This document shows, piece by piece, positions 29,167 to 38,054 of a stretch of DNA of 64,000 nucleotides. Under the pieces are notes generated by a model. It was not told the origin of the DNA, made no database searches, and saw only the letters and a program-made list of their open reading frames with translations. The stretch is from Paraburkholderia xenovorans LB400 (GTDB lineage: Bacteria > Pseudomonadota > Gammaproteobacteria > Burkholderiales > Burkholderiaceae), in the NCBI RefSeq assembly GCF_000013645.1, contig NC_007951.1:2294001-2358000 (forward strand), in the 5' to 3' direction. Made by a program: the position numbers and the translations under genes. Position 1 is the first letter of the stretch. Each line of letters starts with the position of its first letter.

Positions 29167-29291
29167 GACACCGACGTATCCCGGCGCAGGCCGCCACAGT
29201 TGTTTCAGTTCTATCAATCGATTCGACCCATGTTCCTTACACGCTACGCCTGCCGTCCCGAACGGGGTCAACCGCCTGTGACCGCGCCAGC

Positions 29292-30314
29292 ATGAGCCGC
29301 ATCTATCTCGCCCCAATGGAAGGCCTCGCCGACTACGTATTGCGCGACGTGCTGACCGGCATCGGCGGATTCGATGGATGCGTGTCCGAGTTCGTCCGCG
29401 TGACGGGCTCCCTGCTGCCCAGCCGAGTCTACGAAAGAGAAGCGCCCGAAGTGCTCGACGGAGGTCACACGCCCAATGGCACGCCGATGGTGATCCAGCT
29501 GCTCGGCAGCGATCCCGAATGGATGGCGCGGAATGCCGCCCACGCGGCCAGCCTGTCGCCGCATGGAATCGACCTGAACTTCGGATGTCCCGCCAAGGTC
29601 GTCAATCAGCACGGCGGCGGCGCCATGTTGCTGGCCGACCCTGAACAACTGAACCGGATCGTGTCGTCGGTACGGGCCGCCGTGCCCGCCGGTGTCCCCG
29701 TGACGGCAAAAATGCGCCTTGGCGTGTCCGACACGTCGCTGGCGATCGAATGCGCAGTCGCGCTCGCGGAAGGCGGCGCCGCCTCGCTCGTCGTGCACGC
29801 CAGAACGCGCGATCACGGCTACCGGCCGCCGGCCCACTGGGAGTGGATCGCGCGGATCGATGCCGCCGTGGACGTGCCGGTCGTCGCGAACGGCGAGGTA
29901 TGGACGGTGGCCGACTGGGAGCGCTGCCGCGCGGTCAGCGGCTGCGCGAACGTCATGCTCGGGCGGGGCGCCGTGTCGGACCCGTTCCTGGCACTGAGAA
30001 TACGCGGCCTGATGGAGCGGACCCCGTCCCACGGGGAATGGCGGCACGTGCTGGGCCACATCGCCGGTTATCTGAGGAAATTGCAGACGCGCGTCGCATC
30101 GCGTCATGAGCACGGGCGGGTCAAAAAGTGGCTCAGCTACCTGCAGCGCACCTGGCCGCAGGCGGCCGAGCTGCATGCGGCGATCCGCCGGGTGCAGGAT
30201 TCGCACGAAATTCTGGCGATGATCGAACGCGCATTGGGATTCGATGAATTAATGGCGACGCATCGATTCGCGTCCGCCAGTCAACTCGACGTAGCGGACC
30301 TCGCAGCCGGTTGA
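29292..30314 (+). CDS. dusC: tRNA-dihydrouridine(16) synthase DusC
   Basis: The 340-residue FMN enzyme reduces uridine in the tRNA D-loop. The N-terminal flavin pattern is IYLAPMEGLADYVLRDVLT, and the catalytic cysteine is in DLNFGCPAKVVNQHGGGAML. The phosphate-binding segment is VVANGEVWTVADW and GCANVMLGRG. The PMEGLAD start and the GGGAMLL loop point to the DusC subfamily and away from DusA or DusB. The ATG at 29292 directly precedes the conserved strand. A 125-base gap separates it from the DUF3800 gene. Confidence 0.93.
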   Translation: MSRIYLAPMEGLADYVLRDVLTGIGGFDGCVSEFVRVTGSLLPSRVYEREAPEVLDGGHTPNGTPMVIQLLGSDPEWMARNAAHAASLSPHGIDLNFGCPAKVVNQHGGGAMLLADPEQLNRIVSSVRAAVPAGVPVTAKMRLGVSDTSLAIECAVALAEGGAASLVVHARTRDHGYRPPAHWEWIARIDAAVDVPVVANGEVWTVADWERCRAVSGCANVMLGRGAVSDPFLALRIRGLMERTPSHGEWRHVLGHIAGYLRKLQTRVASRHEHGRVKKWLSYLQRTWPQAAELHAAIRRVQDSHEILAMIERALGFDELMATHRFASASQLDVADLAAG

Positions 30315-30359
30315 AGGCGAAAATTCAAAGACTTACGAGCGGCAGCCCTGGCGAACCGC

Positions 30360-30365
30360 TACAAT
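30360..30365 (+). promoter_or_regulatory. Probable -10 element of rimO
   Basis: TACAAT (30360-30365) lies 30 bases before the rimO ATG, giving a leader of about 24 bases. It is the fourth TACAAT located just upstream of a housekeeping gene in this window. Confidence 0.4.
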
Positions 30366-30395
30366 TCAGGGTTTAACGTCTTCAAGCGGTTCCCC

Positions 30396-31781
30396 ATGTC
30401 TGCCACCCCACCGATTGCCCCGATTGCCACGCCGAAAGTCGGCTTTGTCTCGCTCGGGTGCCCGAAAGCCCTGGTCGATTCCGAGCAGATCATCACCCAA
30501 TTGCGCGCCGAAGGTTACGAGATTTCCGGCACGTACGACGGCGCGGACCTCGTGGTCGTCAACACCTGCGGTTTCATCGACGAAGCAGTGCAGGAGAGCC
30601 TCGACGCGATCGGCGAAGCGCTCAACGAAAATGGCAAGGTGATCGTGACCGGCTGCCTCGGCGCCAAAAAGAGCGCGAGCGGTTCGGGGCTGATCGAAGA
30701 AGTGCATCCCAAGGTGCTGGCCGTGACCGGCCCGCACGCGCTCGGCGAAGTCATGCAGCACGTGCATATGCATCTGCCGAAGCCGCACGATCCGTTCGTC
30801 GACCTCGTGCCGGCCGCGGGGGTGAAACTCACGCCGCGCCATTACGCGTATCTGAAGATTTCCGAAGGGTGTAATCATCGTTGCACGTTCTGCATCATCC
30901 CGTCCATGCGCGGTGACCTGGTGTCGCGTCCGGTCGCCGACGTCATGCTCGAAGCGGAAAATCTGTTCAAGTCCGGCGTGAAGGAACTGCTGGTGATTTC
31001 GCAGGACACCAGCGCGTACGGCGTGGACGTCAAGTACCGCACCGGATTCTGGAACGGCAAGCCGATCAAGACGCGCATGACCGATCTGGTCGGCGCGCTC
31101 GGCGAACTCGCCGCGCAATACGGCGCATGGGTGCGTCTGCATTACGTGTATCCGTATCCGAGTGTGGACGAAGTGATTCCGATGATGGCCGAAGGTCCGT
31201 TCAAGGGCCACGTGCTGCCGTATCTGGACGTGCCGTTCCAGCACGCGCATCCGGAAGTGCTGAAGCGCATGAAGCGCCCGGCCAACGCCGAGAAGGTGAT
31301 GGAGCGCGTGAAGAAGTGGCGCGAGATGTGCCCGGATCTGACCATTCGCAGCACGTTTATCGCCGGCTTCCCAGGCGAGACTGAAGAGCAGTTCCAGACG
31401 CTGCTCGATTTCATTCGCGAGGCGGAACTGGACCGGGTCGGCTGCTTCGCCTATTCGCCGGTCGAAGGCGCGACGGCCAACGAACTCGACGGCGCGTTGC
31501 CCGACGAAGTGCGTGAAGAGCGTCGCGCGCGTTTCATGGAAGTTGCCGAAGAAGTATCGGCGAAGCGTATCGCGAAGAAGGTCGGCAAGACGCTGAAGGT
31601 GCTGGTCGACGAGATCAACGCCGACGGCGGCATCGGCCGCACGGCGGCCGACGCGCCTGAGATCGACGGCGTGGTGTATATCGCGCCGGCTGTAAAGGCG
31701 TCCAAACGTTACAAGGTCGGCGATTTCGTGTCGGTGAAGATCACCGGCGCCGACGGTCACGACCTGTGGGGCGAGGTATAG
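30396..31781 (+). CDS. rimO: Ribosomal protein S12 methylthiotransferase RimO
   Basis: The 461-residue radical-SAM enzyme adds a methylthio group to an aspartate of ribosomal protein S12. The N-terminal iron-sulfur domain has cysteines in [27 protein letters not shown] and [10 protein letters not shown]. The radical-SAM cluster motif is CNHRCTFC in [21 protein letters not shown] (cysteines 4 and 3 apart). The C-terminal TRAM domain ends the protein ([16 protein letters not shown]). No Shine-Dalgarno sequence is obvious before the ATG at 30396. Confidence 0.97.
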   Translation: MSATPPIAPIATPKVGFVSLGCPKALVDSEQIITQLRAEGYEISGTYDGADLVVVNTCGFIDEAVQESLDAIGEALNENGKVIVTGCLGAKKSASGSGLIEEVHPKVLAVTGPHALGEVMQHVHMHLPKPHDPFVDLVPAAGVKLTPRHYAYLKISEGCNHRCTFCIIPSMRGDLVSRPVADVMLEAENLFKSGVKELLVISQDTSAYGVDVKYRTGFWNGKPIKTRMTDLVGALGELAAQYGAWVRLHYVYPYPSVDEVIPMMAEGPFKGHVLPYLDVPFQHAHPEVLKRMKRPANAEKVMERVKKWREMCPDLTIRSTFIAGFPGETEEQFQTLLDFIREAELDRVGCFAYSPVEGATANELDGALPDEVREERRARFMEVAEEVSAKRIAKKVGKTLKVLVDEINADGGIGRTAADAPEIDGVVYIAPAVKASKRYKVGDFVSVKITGADGHDLWGEV

Positions 31782-31784
31782 GCA

Positions 31785-32735
31785 ATGGCGGCGAGCATGA
31801 GCGCAACGCCGGAGGTCCAGCGTCCGGACATCCTCGCGCTCGGCGAGGCGATGATCGAATTCAACCAGTCGGTCAAAGACGAGCCGAACTATCTGCAAGG
31901 CTTCGGCGGCGATACGTCGAATTTTTGCATCGCGGCCGCCCGCCAGGGCGCGCGCACGGGTTTTGTGTCCGCGGTCGGCGCGGATCATTTCGGGCGTTTG
32001 CTGGTCGATCTGTGGGAACGTGAACAGGTGGATACGTCGCTCGTACGTGTCGATCCGCATGCGTCCACCGGCGTTTATTTCGTGTCCCACGGTCCCGAAG
32101 GCCACGCGTTCGACTATCTGCGCGCCGGCTCGGCCGCAAGCCGCTATGCGCCGCAAGATCTGCCGCTCGAAGCGATCGCCGCTGCCAGGGTGATTCACCT
32201 GTCCGGCATCAGCCTCGCGATCAGCCTGAGCGCCTGCGACGCGGCGCTGGCGGCGATCGCTCATGCTCGCGCCAACGGCGTGCGCGTGAGCTTCGACACC
32301 AATCTCCGGCTGAAGCTGTGGCCGCTCGCCCGGGCGCGCGCGGTCATGCTCGAAGCGATTCGCCAGACGGACATCTGCCTGCCGAGCTGGGACGATGTCA
32401 CCGAACTCACGGGTCTGACCGGCCGTGACGAGATCGTCGATTTCCTGCTGTCGCACGGTCCGGGCGTGGTCGCGCTCAAGCTCGGCAAACAGGGCTCGTA
32501 TATCGCCACGCCTAACGAGCGGCGCGTCGTGCCGGGCCAGCTCGTCGACGCGGTCGATGCAACCGGCGCGGGCGACTGCTTCGGCGGCGCGTTTATCGCG
32601 CGTATCGTCGCGGGTGACGATCCATTTGCGGCGGCACGTTATGCGAACGTCGCGGCGGCGCTGTCCACGCAGGGTTATGGCGCGGTGGCGCCGATTCCTT
32701 CGCGCGAGACGGTCGAACAACTTCTGGCGGACTGA
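31785..32735 (+). CDS. PfkB-family carbohydrate kinase, 2-keto-3-deoxygluconate kinase-like
   Basis: The 316-residue product is a ribokinase-superfamily sugar kinase. It shows the N-terminal pattern DILALGEAMIEF and GFGGDTSNFCIAAARQGA. The C-terminal signature VDATGAGDCFGGAF holds the catalytic aspartate and anion hole. The substrate region SFDTNLRLKLWPL with DICLPSWDDVTELTG resembles 2-dehydro-3-deoxygluconokinases, but the substrate is inferred. It begins 3 bases after the rimO stop codon, so the two are probably co-transcribed despite unrelated roles. A second ATG at 31797 could also be the start. Confidence 0.88.
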   Translation: MAASMSATPEVQRPDILALGEAMIEFNQSVKDEPNYLQGFGGDTSNFCIAAARQGARTGFVSAVGADHFGRLLVDLWEREQVDTSLVRVDPHASTGVYFVSHGPEGHAFDYLRAGSAASRYAPQDLPLEAIAAARVIHLSGISLAISLSACDAALAAIAHARANGVRVSFDTNLRLKLWPLARARAVMLEAIRQTDICLPSWDDVTELTGLTGRDEIVDFLLSHGPGVVALKLGKQGSYIATPNERRVVPGQLVDAVDATGAGDCFGGAFIARIVAGDDPFAAARYANVAAALSTQGYGAVAPIPSRETVEQLLAD

Positions 32736-32801
32736 ACACGCGCGGTGATGCGCGGCCCGCCGGGGAAAAATCATCTTGAGAGACGGAACAGGGAGGCAGC
32801 G

Positions 32802-33986
32802 ATGCAACGGGACGTAGTGGTGGTAAGCGGCGTGCGCACGGCAATCGGCACTTTCGGCGGCAGTCTGAAAGATATTCCGCCGACCGATCTCGGCGCACGC
32901 GTGGTCCGTGAAGCGCTGGCGCGCGCCAGTGTGTCGGGCGACGAAGTCGGCCACGTGGTGTTCGGCAACGTCGTGCATACGGAACCGAAAGACATGTATC
33001 TGGCGCGAGTCGCCGCGATCAACGGCGGCGTCGCGCAACACGTGCCGGCCTTGACCGTCAACCGCCTGTGCGGCTCCGGCCTGCAGGCGATCGTCTCGGC
33101 CGCGCAAAGCGTGCTGCTTGGCGACGCCGACATCGCCATCGGCGGCGGCGCGGAGAACATGAGCCGCGCACCGTACTCCATGCCTGCCGCGCGCTTCGGT
33201 CAGCGCATGGGCGACGCGCGCCTCGTCGACATGATGGTCGGCGCGCTGAACGACCCGTTCCAGTCGATCCACATGGGTGTGACCGCGGAGAACGTCGCGC
33301 GCAAGTACGATATCTCGCGTGAAACGCAGGACGCACTCGCGCTCGAATCGCATCGCCGCGCGGCCAACGCGATCACGAGCGGATACTTCAACGAACAGAT
33401 CCTGCCTATCACGATCCCGTCGAAGAAAGGCGACATCGTGTTCGACACGGACGAGCATGCGCGCATGAGCGCGTCGGCTGAAGATTTCTCCAGGCTGAAG
33501 CCCGTGTTCGCGAAAGAAAACGGCACGGTGACGGCCGGCAACGCCTCGGGCATCAACGACGCCGCCGCGGCCGTCGTGCTGATGGAGCGCGGCATCGCCG
33601 AACAGCGTGGCATCAAACCGCTGGCGCGGCTGGTCTCGTACGCGCATGCGGGCGTCGATCCCGCGTACATGGGCATCGGCCCGGTGCCGGCCACCCGCAA
33701 GGCGCTCGAACGGGCCGGACTGACGATCGCCGACCTCGACGTGATCGAGGCGAACGAAGCGTTCGCCGCGCAGGCCTGCGCGGTCAGCAAGGAACTGGGC
33801 TTCGATCCCGCCAAGGTCAATCCGAACGGCTCAGGCATTTCGCTTGGCCACCCGATCGGCGCGACCGGTGCGCTCATCACCGTCAAGGCGCTGTATGAGC
33901 TGCAGCGGGTCGGCGGCCGCTACGCGCTGGTCACGATGTGCATCGGCGGCGGCCAGGGTATCGCGGCGATCTTCGAGCGGATCTGA
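32802..33986 (+). CDS. bktB: Beta-ketothiolase BktB
   Basis: The 394-residue thiolase has its nucleophile at Cys90 (TVNRLCGSGLQAI). The His is in GHPIGATGALI and the second Cys in TMCIGGGQGIAAIFERI. It differs from phaA in the window by the FGNVVHTEPKDMYLARVAAINGG segment, which is like the Cupriavidus BktB that makes 3-ketovaleryl-CoA for copolymers. Position of the cysteine and sequence support the BktB assignment; substrate range is inferred. GGGAGG lies 5 bases before the ATG at 32802. A frame from 32745 is open but has no ribosome-binding site. Confidence 0.92.
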   Translation: MQRDVVVVSGVRTAIGTFGGSLKDIPPTDLGARVVREALARASVSGDEVGHVVFGNVVHTEPKDMYLARVAAINGGVAQHVPALTVNRLCGSGLQAIVSAAQSVLLGDADIAIGGGAENMSRAPYSMPAARFGQRMGDARLVDMMVGALNDPFQSIHMGVTAENVARKYDISRETQDALALESHRRAANAITSGYFNEQILPITIPSKKGDIVFDTDEHARMSASAEDFSRLKPVFAKENGTVTAGNASGINDAAAAVVLMERGIAEQRGIKPLARLVSYAHAGVDPAYMGIGPVPATRKALERAGLTIADLDVIEANEAFAAQACAVSKELGFDPAKVNPNGSGISLGHPIGATGALITVKALYELQRVGGRYALVTMCIGGGQGIAAIFERI

Positions 33987-34041
33987 AGCGCTCACGTAGC
34001 AGGCAGTATCGAGTCAGTATCGGGCAATGAGGAAGGAACGG

Positions 34042-34680
34042 ATGCGGGAACTGAAAGCGATGATAGGTGCGAGGCTTCGGCGCGGTTGGGCGGTAGCGAC
34101 CGTTGCCGCAGTGCTGTGCGCGGGCGCGGCGGTGGTGATGCCCGCGCAGGCTTGGGCGGAAAGCGACGCAGTAAAGGAGTTGGCGGCACCCCCGCCGATC
34201 CAGTTGCCGCTCAAGCCCAGTGCCGAATTCGCGAAGTTTCCGCGCTACGCCGGCATGCTGGGCTCGCGCCAGATCGTGCTGAAGCTCGGTCCGAAATCCG
34301 ACGACCCGGCCGGCGTGCATGGCGAGTATCAGTACTCGGACACGGGCGAAGTGATCCTGATTGCGGGCGACCGCGACGGCGATACGCTCGAAGTCGAGGA
34401 ATCGAACGACGGTACCCATATCACCGGCAACTGGGTCGGCAAATTCGCAGCGGACGGCTCGGTGGCGGGCGACCGCATGAACGTCGACGATTCCGACCCG
34501 CAGCCGTTCGACCTGAAGCCGCTGGCGGCCGAGCAGCCGGTGCCGCCGCCCGGCGCGCCGGCAAGCACGGCAAGCACGGCAAGCACGGCTGCGGCCCAGC
34601 CTTCCGCTGGGGCCGCCACCGCTCCGGCTTCAGGCGGCCACGCCGTGGGCGGCGTCAGCAATCTGCAAACCGGCGAATGA
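34042..34680 (+). CDS. Exported hypothetical protein
   Basis: The 212-residue product has a signal peptide: basic start, hydrophobic VATVAAVLCAGAAVVM, and a cleavage site near AQAWAES. The mature part (about 100 residues) has a beta-rich, acidic pattern (LGSRQIVLKLGPK, YQYSDTGEVILIAGDRDGDTL). It ends in a Pro/Ala/Ser linker with three AST repeats. I do not recognise a domain. The start at 34042 fits the AGGA at 34030-34033 with 8-base spacing; an ATG at 34027 lies inside that ribosome-binding region. A 9-bp hairpin (34687-34708) follows the stop codon without a T tract. Confidence 0.75.
   Translation: MRELKAMIGARLRRGWAVATVAAVLCAGAAVVMPAQAWAESDAVKELAAPPPIQLPLKPSAEFAKFPRYAGMLGSRQIVLKLGPKSDDPAGVHGEYQYSDTGEVILIAGDRDGDTLEVEESNDGTHITGNWVGKFAADGSVAGDRMNVDDSDPQPFDLKPLAAEQPVPPPGAPASTASTASTAAAQPSAGAATAPASGGHAVGGVSNLQTGE
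34561..34587 (+). repeat. Three exact copies of a 9-bp tandem repeat
   Basis: GCAAGCACG occurs three times in a row (34561-34569, 34570-34578, 34579-34587) inside the linker of the exported protein. Because the unit is nine bases, copy changes keep the frame and alter the number of Ala-Ser-Thr units. Such repeats are prone to slippage. Confidence 0.85.
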
Positions 34681-34818
34681 CCCCGTAGCCGCGCGGGTCC
34701 GCGCGGCTCGCGCCGTCTCATGAGCGCAATCCGACCGGCTCGGCTACTCTTGCGAATGCGGCGCGCGGCCTGAATCTGCGTCCCCTCCGTTTTCGTCCGC
34801 TTTTCACCGACACTCACC

Positions 34819-36003
34819 ATGACCCAATCCAAACTCAAACGCGATCTGCAAACCCGTATCGTGCGTGCCGAGGACCAGCTCACGCCGGGCTTCGAGTCGT
34901 TCTCGATGCCGGTCACGCGCGCTTCGACGGTCGTGTTCCCCGATCTCGCGACCATGCGCGCGCTCGACTGGAAAAACGACGCGCAATGGCGCTACGGCCT
35001 GCATGCCACGCCGACTTCGCTCGCGCTGGCGCAGCGTCTGGCCACCATCGAAGGCGGCAATCATGCGTTGTTGCAGCCGTCGGGGTTGTCGTCGATTTCG
35101 AACGTGTATTTCGGCCTCGTCAAGGCGGGCGACGACGTGCTGATTCCCGATAACGTCTATTCGCCGAACCGCGATCACGGCGACTGGCTGGCGCGCGACT
35201 TCGGCGTCTCCGTGCGCTATTACAATCCGATGATCGGCGCGGGCATTGCCGATCTGATCCGGCCGAATACGCGTCTCATCTGGCTCGAAGCACCCGGCTC
35301 GGTGACGATGGAAGTGGCCGACGTGCCCGCCATTACCGCGGTCGCGCGCGCGCACAACGTCGTCACGGCAATCGACAATACGTGGTCCGCGGGGCTCGGT
35401 TTCCGTCCATTCGATCATGGCGTCGATATCTCGGTGCAGGCGTTGACCAAGTATCAGTCGGGCGGCGGCGACGTGCTGATGGGCGCGACCATTACCGTCG
35501 ATCGCGAACTGCATCTGAAGCTGAAGGCGGCGCGCATGCGCATGGGCATCGGCGTCTCGTCGGACGACTGCTCGCTGATTCTGCGCAGCCTGCCGACCAT
35601 GCAACTGCGCTTCGAGCAGCATGACCGCGCGGCGCTCGGATTGGCCAGGTGGTTGAAGACGCGGCCGGAAATTGCCACCGTGTTGCACCCGGCGCTGCCG
35701 GATTGTCCGGGCCATGAGTTTTTCGAGCGTGATTTCACGGGCGCGGGCGGGCTCTTTTCCGTCGTGTTCGACGGCCGTTACAGCCCGGCGCAAATCGACA
35801 CGTTCTGCGAGTCGCTCGAACTGTTCTCGCTCGGCTGGAGCTGGGGCGGCGCGCACAGCCTCGCAATGCCGTACGACGTCGCGTCGATGCGCACGGCGGG
35901 GCAGTGGCCGCATCGCGGCACGTTGGTGCGGTTCTATATCGGTCTCGAAACCGAGGCGGATTTGCGTGCGGATATCGAGCAGTCGCTGGCGGCGCTGGGC
36001 TGA
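34819..36003 (+). CDS. metC: Cystathionine beta-lyase
   Basis: The 394-residue pyridoxal-phosphate enzyme cleaves cystathionine to homocysteine in methionine synthesis. The cofactor lysine is Lys211 in SVQALTKYQSGGGD. The phosphate-binding and substrate regions are LLQPSGLSSISNVYFG, YSPNRDHGDWL and LIWLEAPGSVTMEV. The SWGGAHSLAMPY segment near the C terminus is typical of MetC and differs from cystathionine gamma-synthase. The ATG at 34819 precedes MTQSKLKRDLQTRIVRA. An intrinsic terminator follows. Confidence 0.93.
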   Translation: MTQSKLKRDLQTRIVRAEDQLTPGFESFSMPVTRASTVVFPDLATMRALDWKNDAQWRYGLHATPTSLALAQRLATIEGGNHALLQPSGLSSISNVYFGLVKAGDDVLIPDNVYSPNRDHGDWLARDFGVSVRYYNPMIGAGIADLIRPNTRLIWLEAPGSVTMEVADVPAITAVARAHNVVTAIDNTWSAGLGFRPFDHGVDISVQALTKYQSGGGDVLMGATITVDRELHLKLKAARMRMGIGVSSDDCSLILRSLPTMQLRFEQHDRAALGLARWLKTRPEIATVLHPALPDCPGHEFFERDFTGAGGLFSVVFDGRYSPAQIDTFCESLELFSLGWSWGGAHSLAMPYDVASMRTAGQWPHRGTLVRFYIGLETEADLRADIEQSLAALG

Positions 36004-36042
36004 AAAGTCCGGGCGACGTTTTTCCGCATGCGTAGGATGAGC

Positions 36043-36077
36043 AAGTCCATTGGGACACGTTTCCAATGGGCTTTTTT
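36043..36077 (+). terminator. Intrinsic terminator after metC
   Basis: GTCCATTGGGA (36045-36055) pairs with TTCCAATGGGC (36061-36071) over 11 positions including two G-U pairs, with a 5-base loop. Six T follow (36072-36077). It ends 40-75 bases after the metC stop. Confidence 0.92.
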
Positions 36078-36114
36078 CCTGTCTACGGTGTTTGCGAGGA
36101 TAGCGAGTCAACCT

Positions 36115-36134
36115 GACCATTCGGCCGAATGGTC
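36115..36134. promoter_or_regulatory. Perfect 20-bp palindrome, possible operator
   Basis: GACCATTCGGCCGAATGGTC is a perfect self-complementary 20-mer. It is embedded in an outer repeat AACCT (36110-36114)/AGGTT (36141-36145). It lies after the metC terminator and 68 bases before the next gene (36203), where an operator would sit. No T tract follows, so a terminator is unlikely. The binding protein is unknown. Confidence 0.55.
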
Positions 36135-36202
36135 GACCTGAGGTTCCGACGCTACGATGGTGTGCATTCCGGCTAACGGTTGCCGCACTATGGTGAGCCT
36201 CA

Positions 36203-36652
36203 ATGAATCTTTTCTTCTGGATGTTGCTGAATCTCGGCGTGCCGATCATCGGCCCGATCTTTACGCTAACCCTTGTCGCGCCTGCGCACGGTTGGCGCGT
36301 GGCGAAGGCGTTGATTGCCGGCTCGGTGAAAGACGGCCAACTGTTCTGGTGTGCGATCGGGCTGTTAGCGGCGGCGGTTTATGAGGTGCTGACGGCGCTG
36401 GAGCGGGGCCGTGGTGAAGCGTCGGTTCTGGCGTACTGGGTGGTTGGGTTGTGCGTGATGGCATTTGCCTGTTCTAGCCTCGTGATGTCGGGGCTCGTCA
36501 ATCCACATTCCGGGCGGGCAAGGGCGGGAGCACCGCGGCGAACCGGATCACTTGCTGATGGGAGCTTTTCGCCCGCGGAAATAGTCTTGTCGATTTTCTT
36601 CACGATGATCGCAGCAGCTTTCCTGGCATTCCTACATGTACAGCTAACGTAG
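36203..36652 (+). CDS. Hypothetical membrane protein
   Basis: The 149-residue product has four predicted membrane segments: LFFWMLLNLGVPIIGPIFTL at 3-22, QLFWCAIGLLAAAVY near 46-60, VLAYWVVGLCVMAFACSSLVM near 74-94, and EIVLSIFFTMIAAAFLAFLHV near 125-145. I do not recognise a family. The ATG at 36203 begins MNLFFWMLL; the ribosome-binding site (GTGAG) is weak. The 20-bp palindrome lies upstream. The gene is followed after 49 bases by another small membrane-protein gene. Confidence 0.7.
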   Translation: MNLFFWMLLNLGVPIIGPIFTLTLVAPAHGWRVAKALIAGSVKDGQLFWCAIGLLAAAVYEVLTALERGRGEASVLAYWVVGLCVMAFACSSLVMSGLVNPHSGRARAGAPRRTGSLADGSFSPAEIVLSIFFTMIAAAFLAFLHVQLT

Positions 36653-36674
36653 ATTTATTGGATAGTGCAGCATT

Positions 36675-36680
36675 TATACT
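36675..36680 (+). promoter_or_regulatory. -10 element before the 43-residue membrane protein gene
   Basis: TATACT (36675-36680) is a good -10 hexamer in an AT-rich stretch 22 bases before the ATG at 36702. The -35 side is poor by eye (ATTTA-type sequence at about 36652). Transcription would begin near 36687, just before the AAGGAGG ribosome-binding site. Confidence 0.4.
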
Positions 36681-36701
36681 GGTCCTCTCAAGGAGGCAAT
36701 C

Positions 36702-36833
36702 ATGAAAAAATTCTCGTTGTGGCTAGTGTCAGAAAAAATCTACCCGCGCTTTTTGATGTGGACTGCTATCGTCGTAAGCCTTGATGCGATCAGCATGATG
36801 GTGGTGTTCACAACAGACATTCTGAAAAAATAG
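36702..36833 (+). CDS. Small single-span membrane protein, 43 residues
   Basis: A short frame encodes MKKFSLWLVSEKIYPRFLMW and a following hydrophobic segment TAIVVSLDAISMMVVF, ending TTDILKK. It has an excellent ribosome-binding site, AAGGAGG (36690-36696), five bases before the ATG. A -10 element lies upstream. The basic N terminus and single hydrophobic helix suggest an inner-membrane peptide. No homologue is recognised. The strong ribosome-binding site makes it more likely real than chance. Confidence 0.7.
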   Translation: MKKFSLWLVSEKIYPRFLMWTAIVVSLDAISMMVVFTTDILKK

Positions 36834-36917
36834 AGCCACTGCCAGCGCCGGTCAGCGCGTCGGCCATTGCATCGGCCAGCGCATCAAACCGGCGTTGGAA
36901 CACGCATCCAACCGGCA

Positions 36918-37757
36918 TCAGAACAGCCGCAGCAACCCGTCCAGCCCGACATGGTTGAACGCCACGCTGGCCGCTTCGCGCACCACCGGCTTCGCACGGA
37001 ACGCAACGGAGAGACCGGCTTCGGCCATCATCTTCAGATCGTTCGAGCCATCGCCCATTGCGATTGCGCGTCGCGGCTCAATGCCCAATTGCGCGCATGT
37101 TTCGAGCAGCGTGCGTGCTTTGACATCAGCGTTGACGATCTCGCCGATCACTTTGCCGGTCAGTTTGCCGTCCACGATTTCAAGCGTGTTCGCGCGCGTG
37201 AAATCGAGGCCGAGACGCGCCCTCAGCTTTTCGGTGAAGAACGTGAATCCGCCCGACACCAGCAGCGTTTTCAATCCGGCCGCCTTCGCGCCGGCCAGCA
37301 TCTGCTCGGCGCCCGGCGAGAGTCGTAGCCGCTCTTCATATACACGTTCGAGCGCGCTTGCGTCGAGCCCTGCGAGCAGCGCCACGCGCCGTGTCAGGCT
37401 CTCGTTGAAGTCCTTGATCTCGCCGCGCATCGCGGCCTCGGTGATCGCCGACACTTCCGCTTTCAGTCCGCAAAAGTCGGCAATTTCGTCGATGCATTCA
37501 ATCGTGATCAGCGTCGAGTCCATGTCCATTGCGACCAGCCCGAAGTCACGCAACTGGCGGCCGGCTTCAACAAACGCGTAGTCCAGTTGATGGGTGCCGC
37601 AATAGACGTCGAGGTCGGCGCGCTGGGCGACGCTTGCATCGGCAATCCGGATCGCGTTGGCGTCGATGACGCTGGCGTGCGAACCGCGCGCCAGCGCAAC
37701 GAGCGTTTTGTGATGGTCGGCGGAAAGGGGCGCGGGGCTTTGAATGACGAGGTTCAT
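36918..37757 (-). CDS. serB: Phosphoserine phosphatase
   Basis: The 279-residue HAD-superfamily enzyme makes the last step of serine synthesis. The nucleophile motif is DMDSTLITIEC, with two catalytic aspartates. The following motifs are LLVSGGFTFF and MGDGSNDLKMM. The first 80 residues are the regulatory N-terminal domain. The start at 37757 (MNLVIQSPAPLSADHH) is canonical; the longer frame is unrelated. A TACAAT on the minus strand (37823-37818) lies about 60 bases upstream and is a likely -10 element. It is divergent from the P450 gene. Confidence 0.95.
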   Translation of the reverse strand: MNLVIQSPAPLSADHHKTLVALARGSHASVIDANAIRIADASVAQRADLDVYCGTHQLDYAFVEAGRQLRDFGLVAMDMDSTLITIECIDEIADFCGLKAEVSAITEAAMRGEIKDFNESLTRRVALLAGLDASALERVYEERLRLSPGAEQMLAGAKAAGLKTLLVSGGFTFFTEKLRARLGLDFTRANTLEIVDGKLTGKVIGEIVNADVKARTLLETCAQLGIEPRRAIAMGDGSNDLKMMAEAGLSVAFRAKPVVREAASVAFNHVGLDGLLRLF

Positions 37758-38054
37758 GGACGTCGACGCAGTGACACGGTAGAGGGCGGACGCGCGGCGC
37801 GCGCGGCAAATCCCGCTATTGTAACGGTTCGCCGCTTTGCCTCGCCTCGCGCGATCCGCGCCAAACGCTGCTGCGCACGGCATCCGGCATGGCGCCGTGC
37901 AATCCTTCGGCGCGCGGTTCATACTGACGAATCGAACGACGCCTCGCAGCCACCGCGCACACCAACGGTCGCATGCACGCCTTCGCGGCGTGCAAAGTCC
38001 GGCACCCGAACGCAGCGGCACCCTCGACGAGGCGCACCACTACGGAGACACCGC

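Noticed and set aside
30366..33647. 1093-codon open frame on the minus strand opposite rimO, the sugar kinase and bktB
   Set aside because: It is the shadow of three well-supported genes in high-GC DNA, rich in Arg/His/Ala, with no recognisable domain and no ribosome-binding site.
37587..38054. Longer N terminus for the P450 from the open frame upstream
   Set aside because: It would overlap the divergent serB gene and its promoter, and the residues are unlike any P450 leader. The ATG at 38055 has GGAGA in front.
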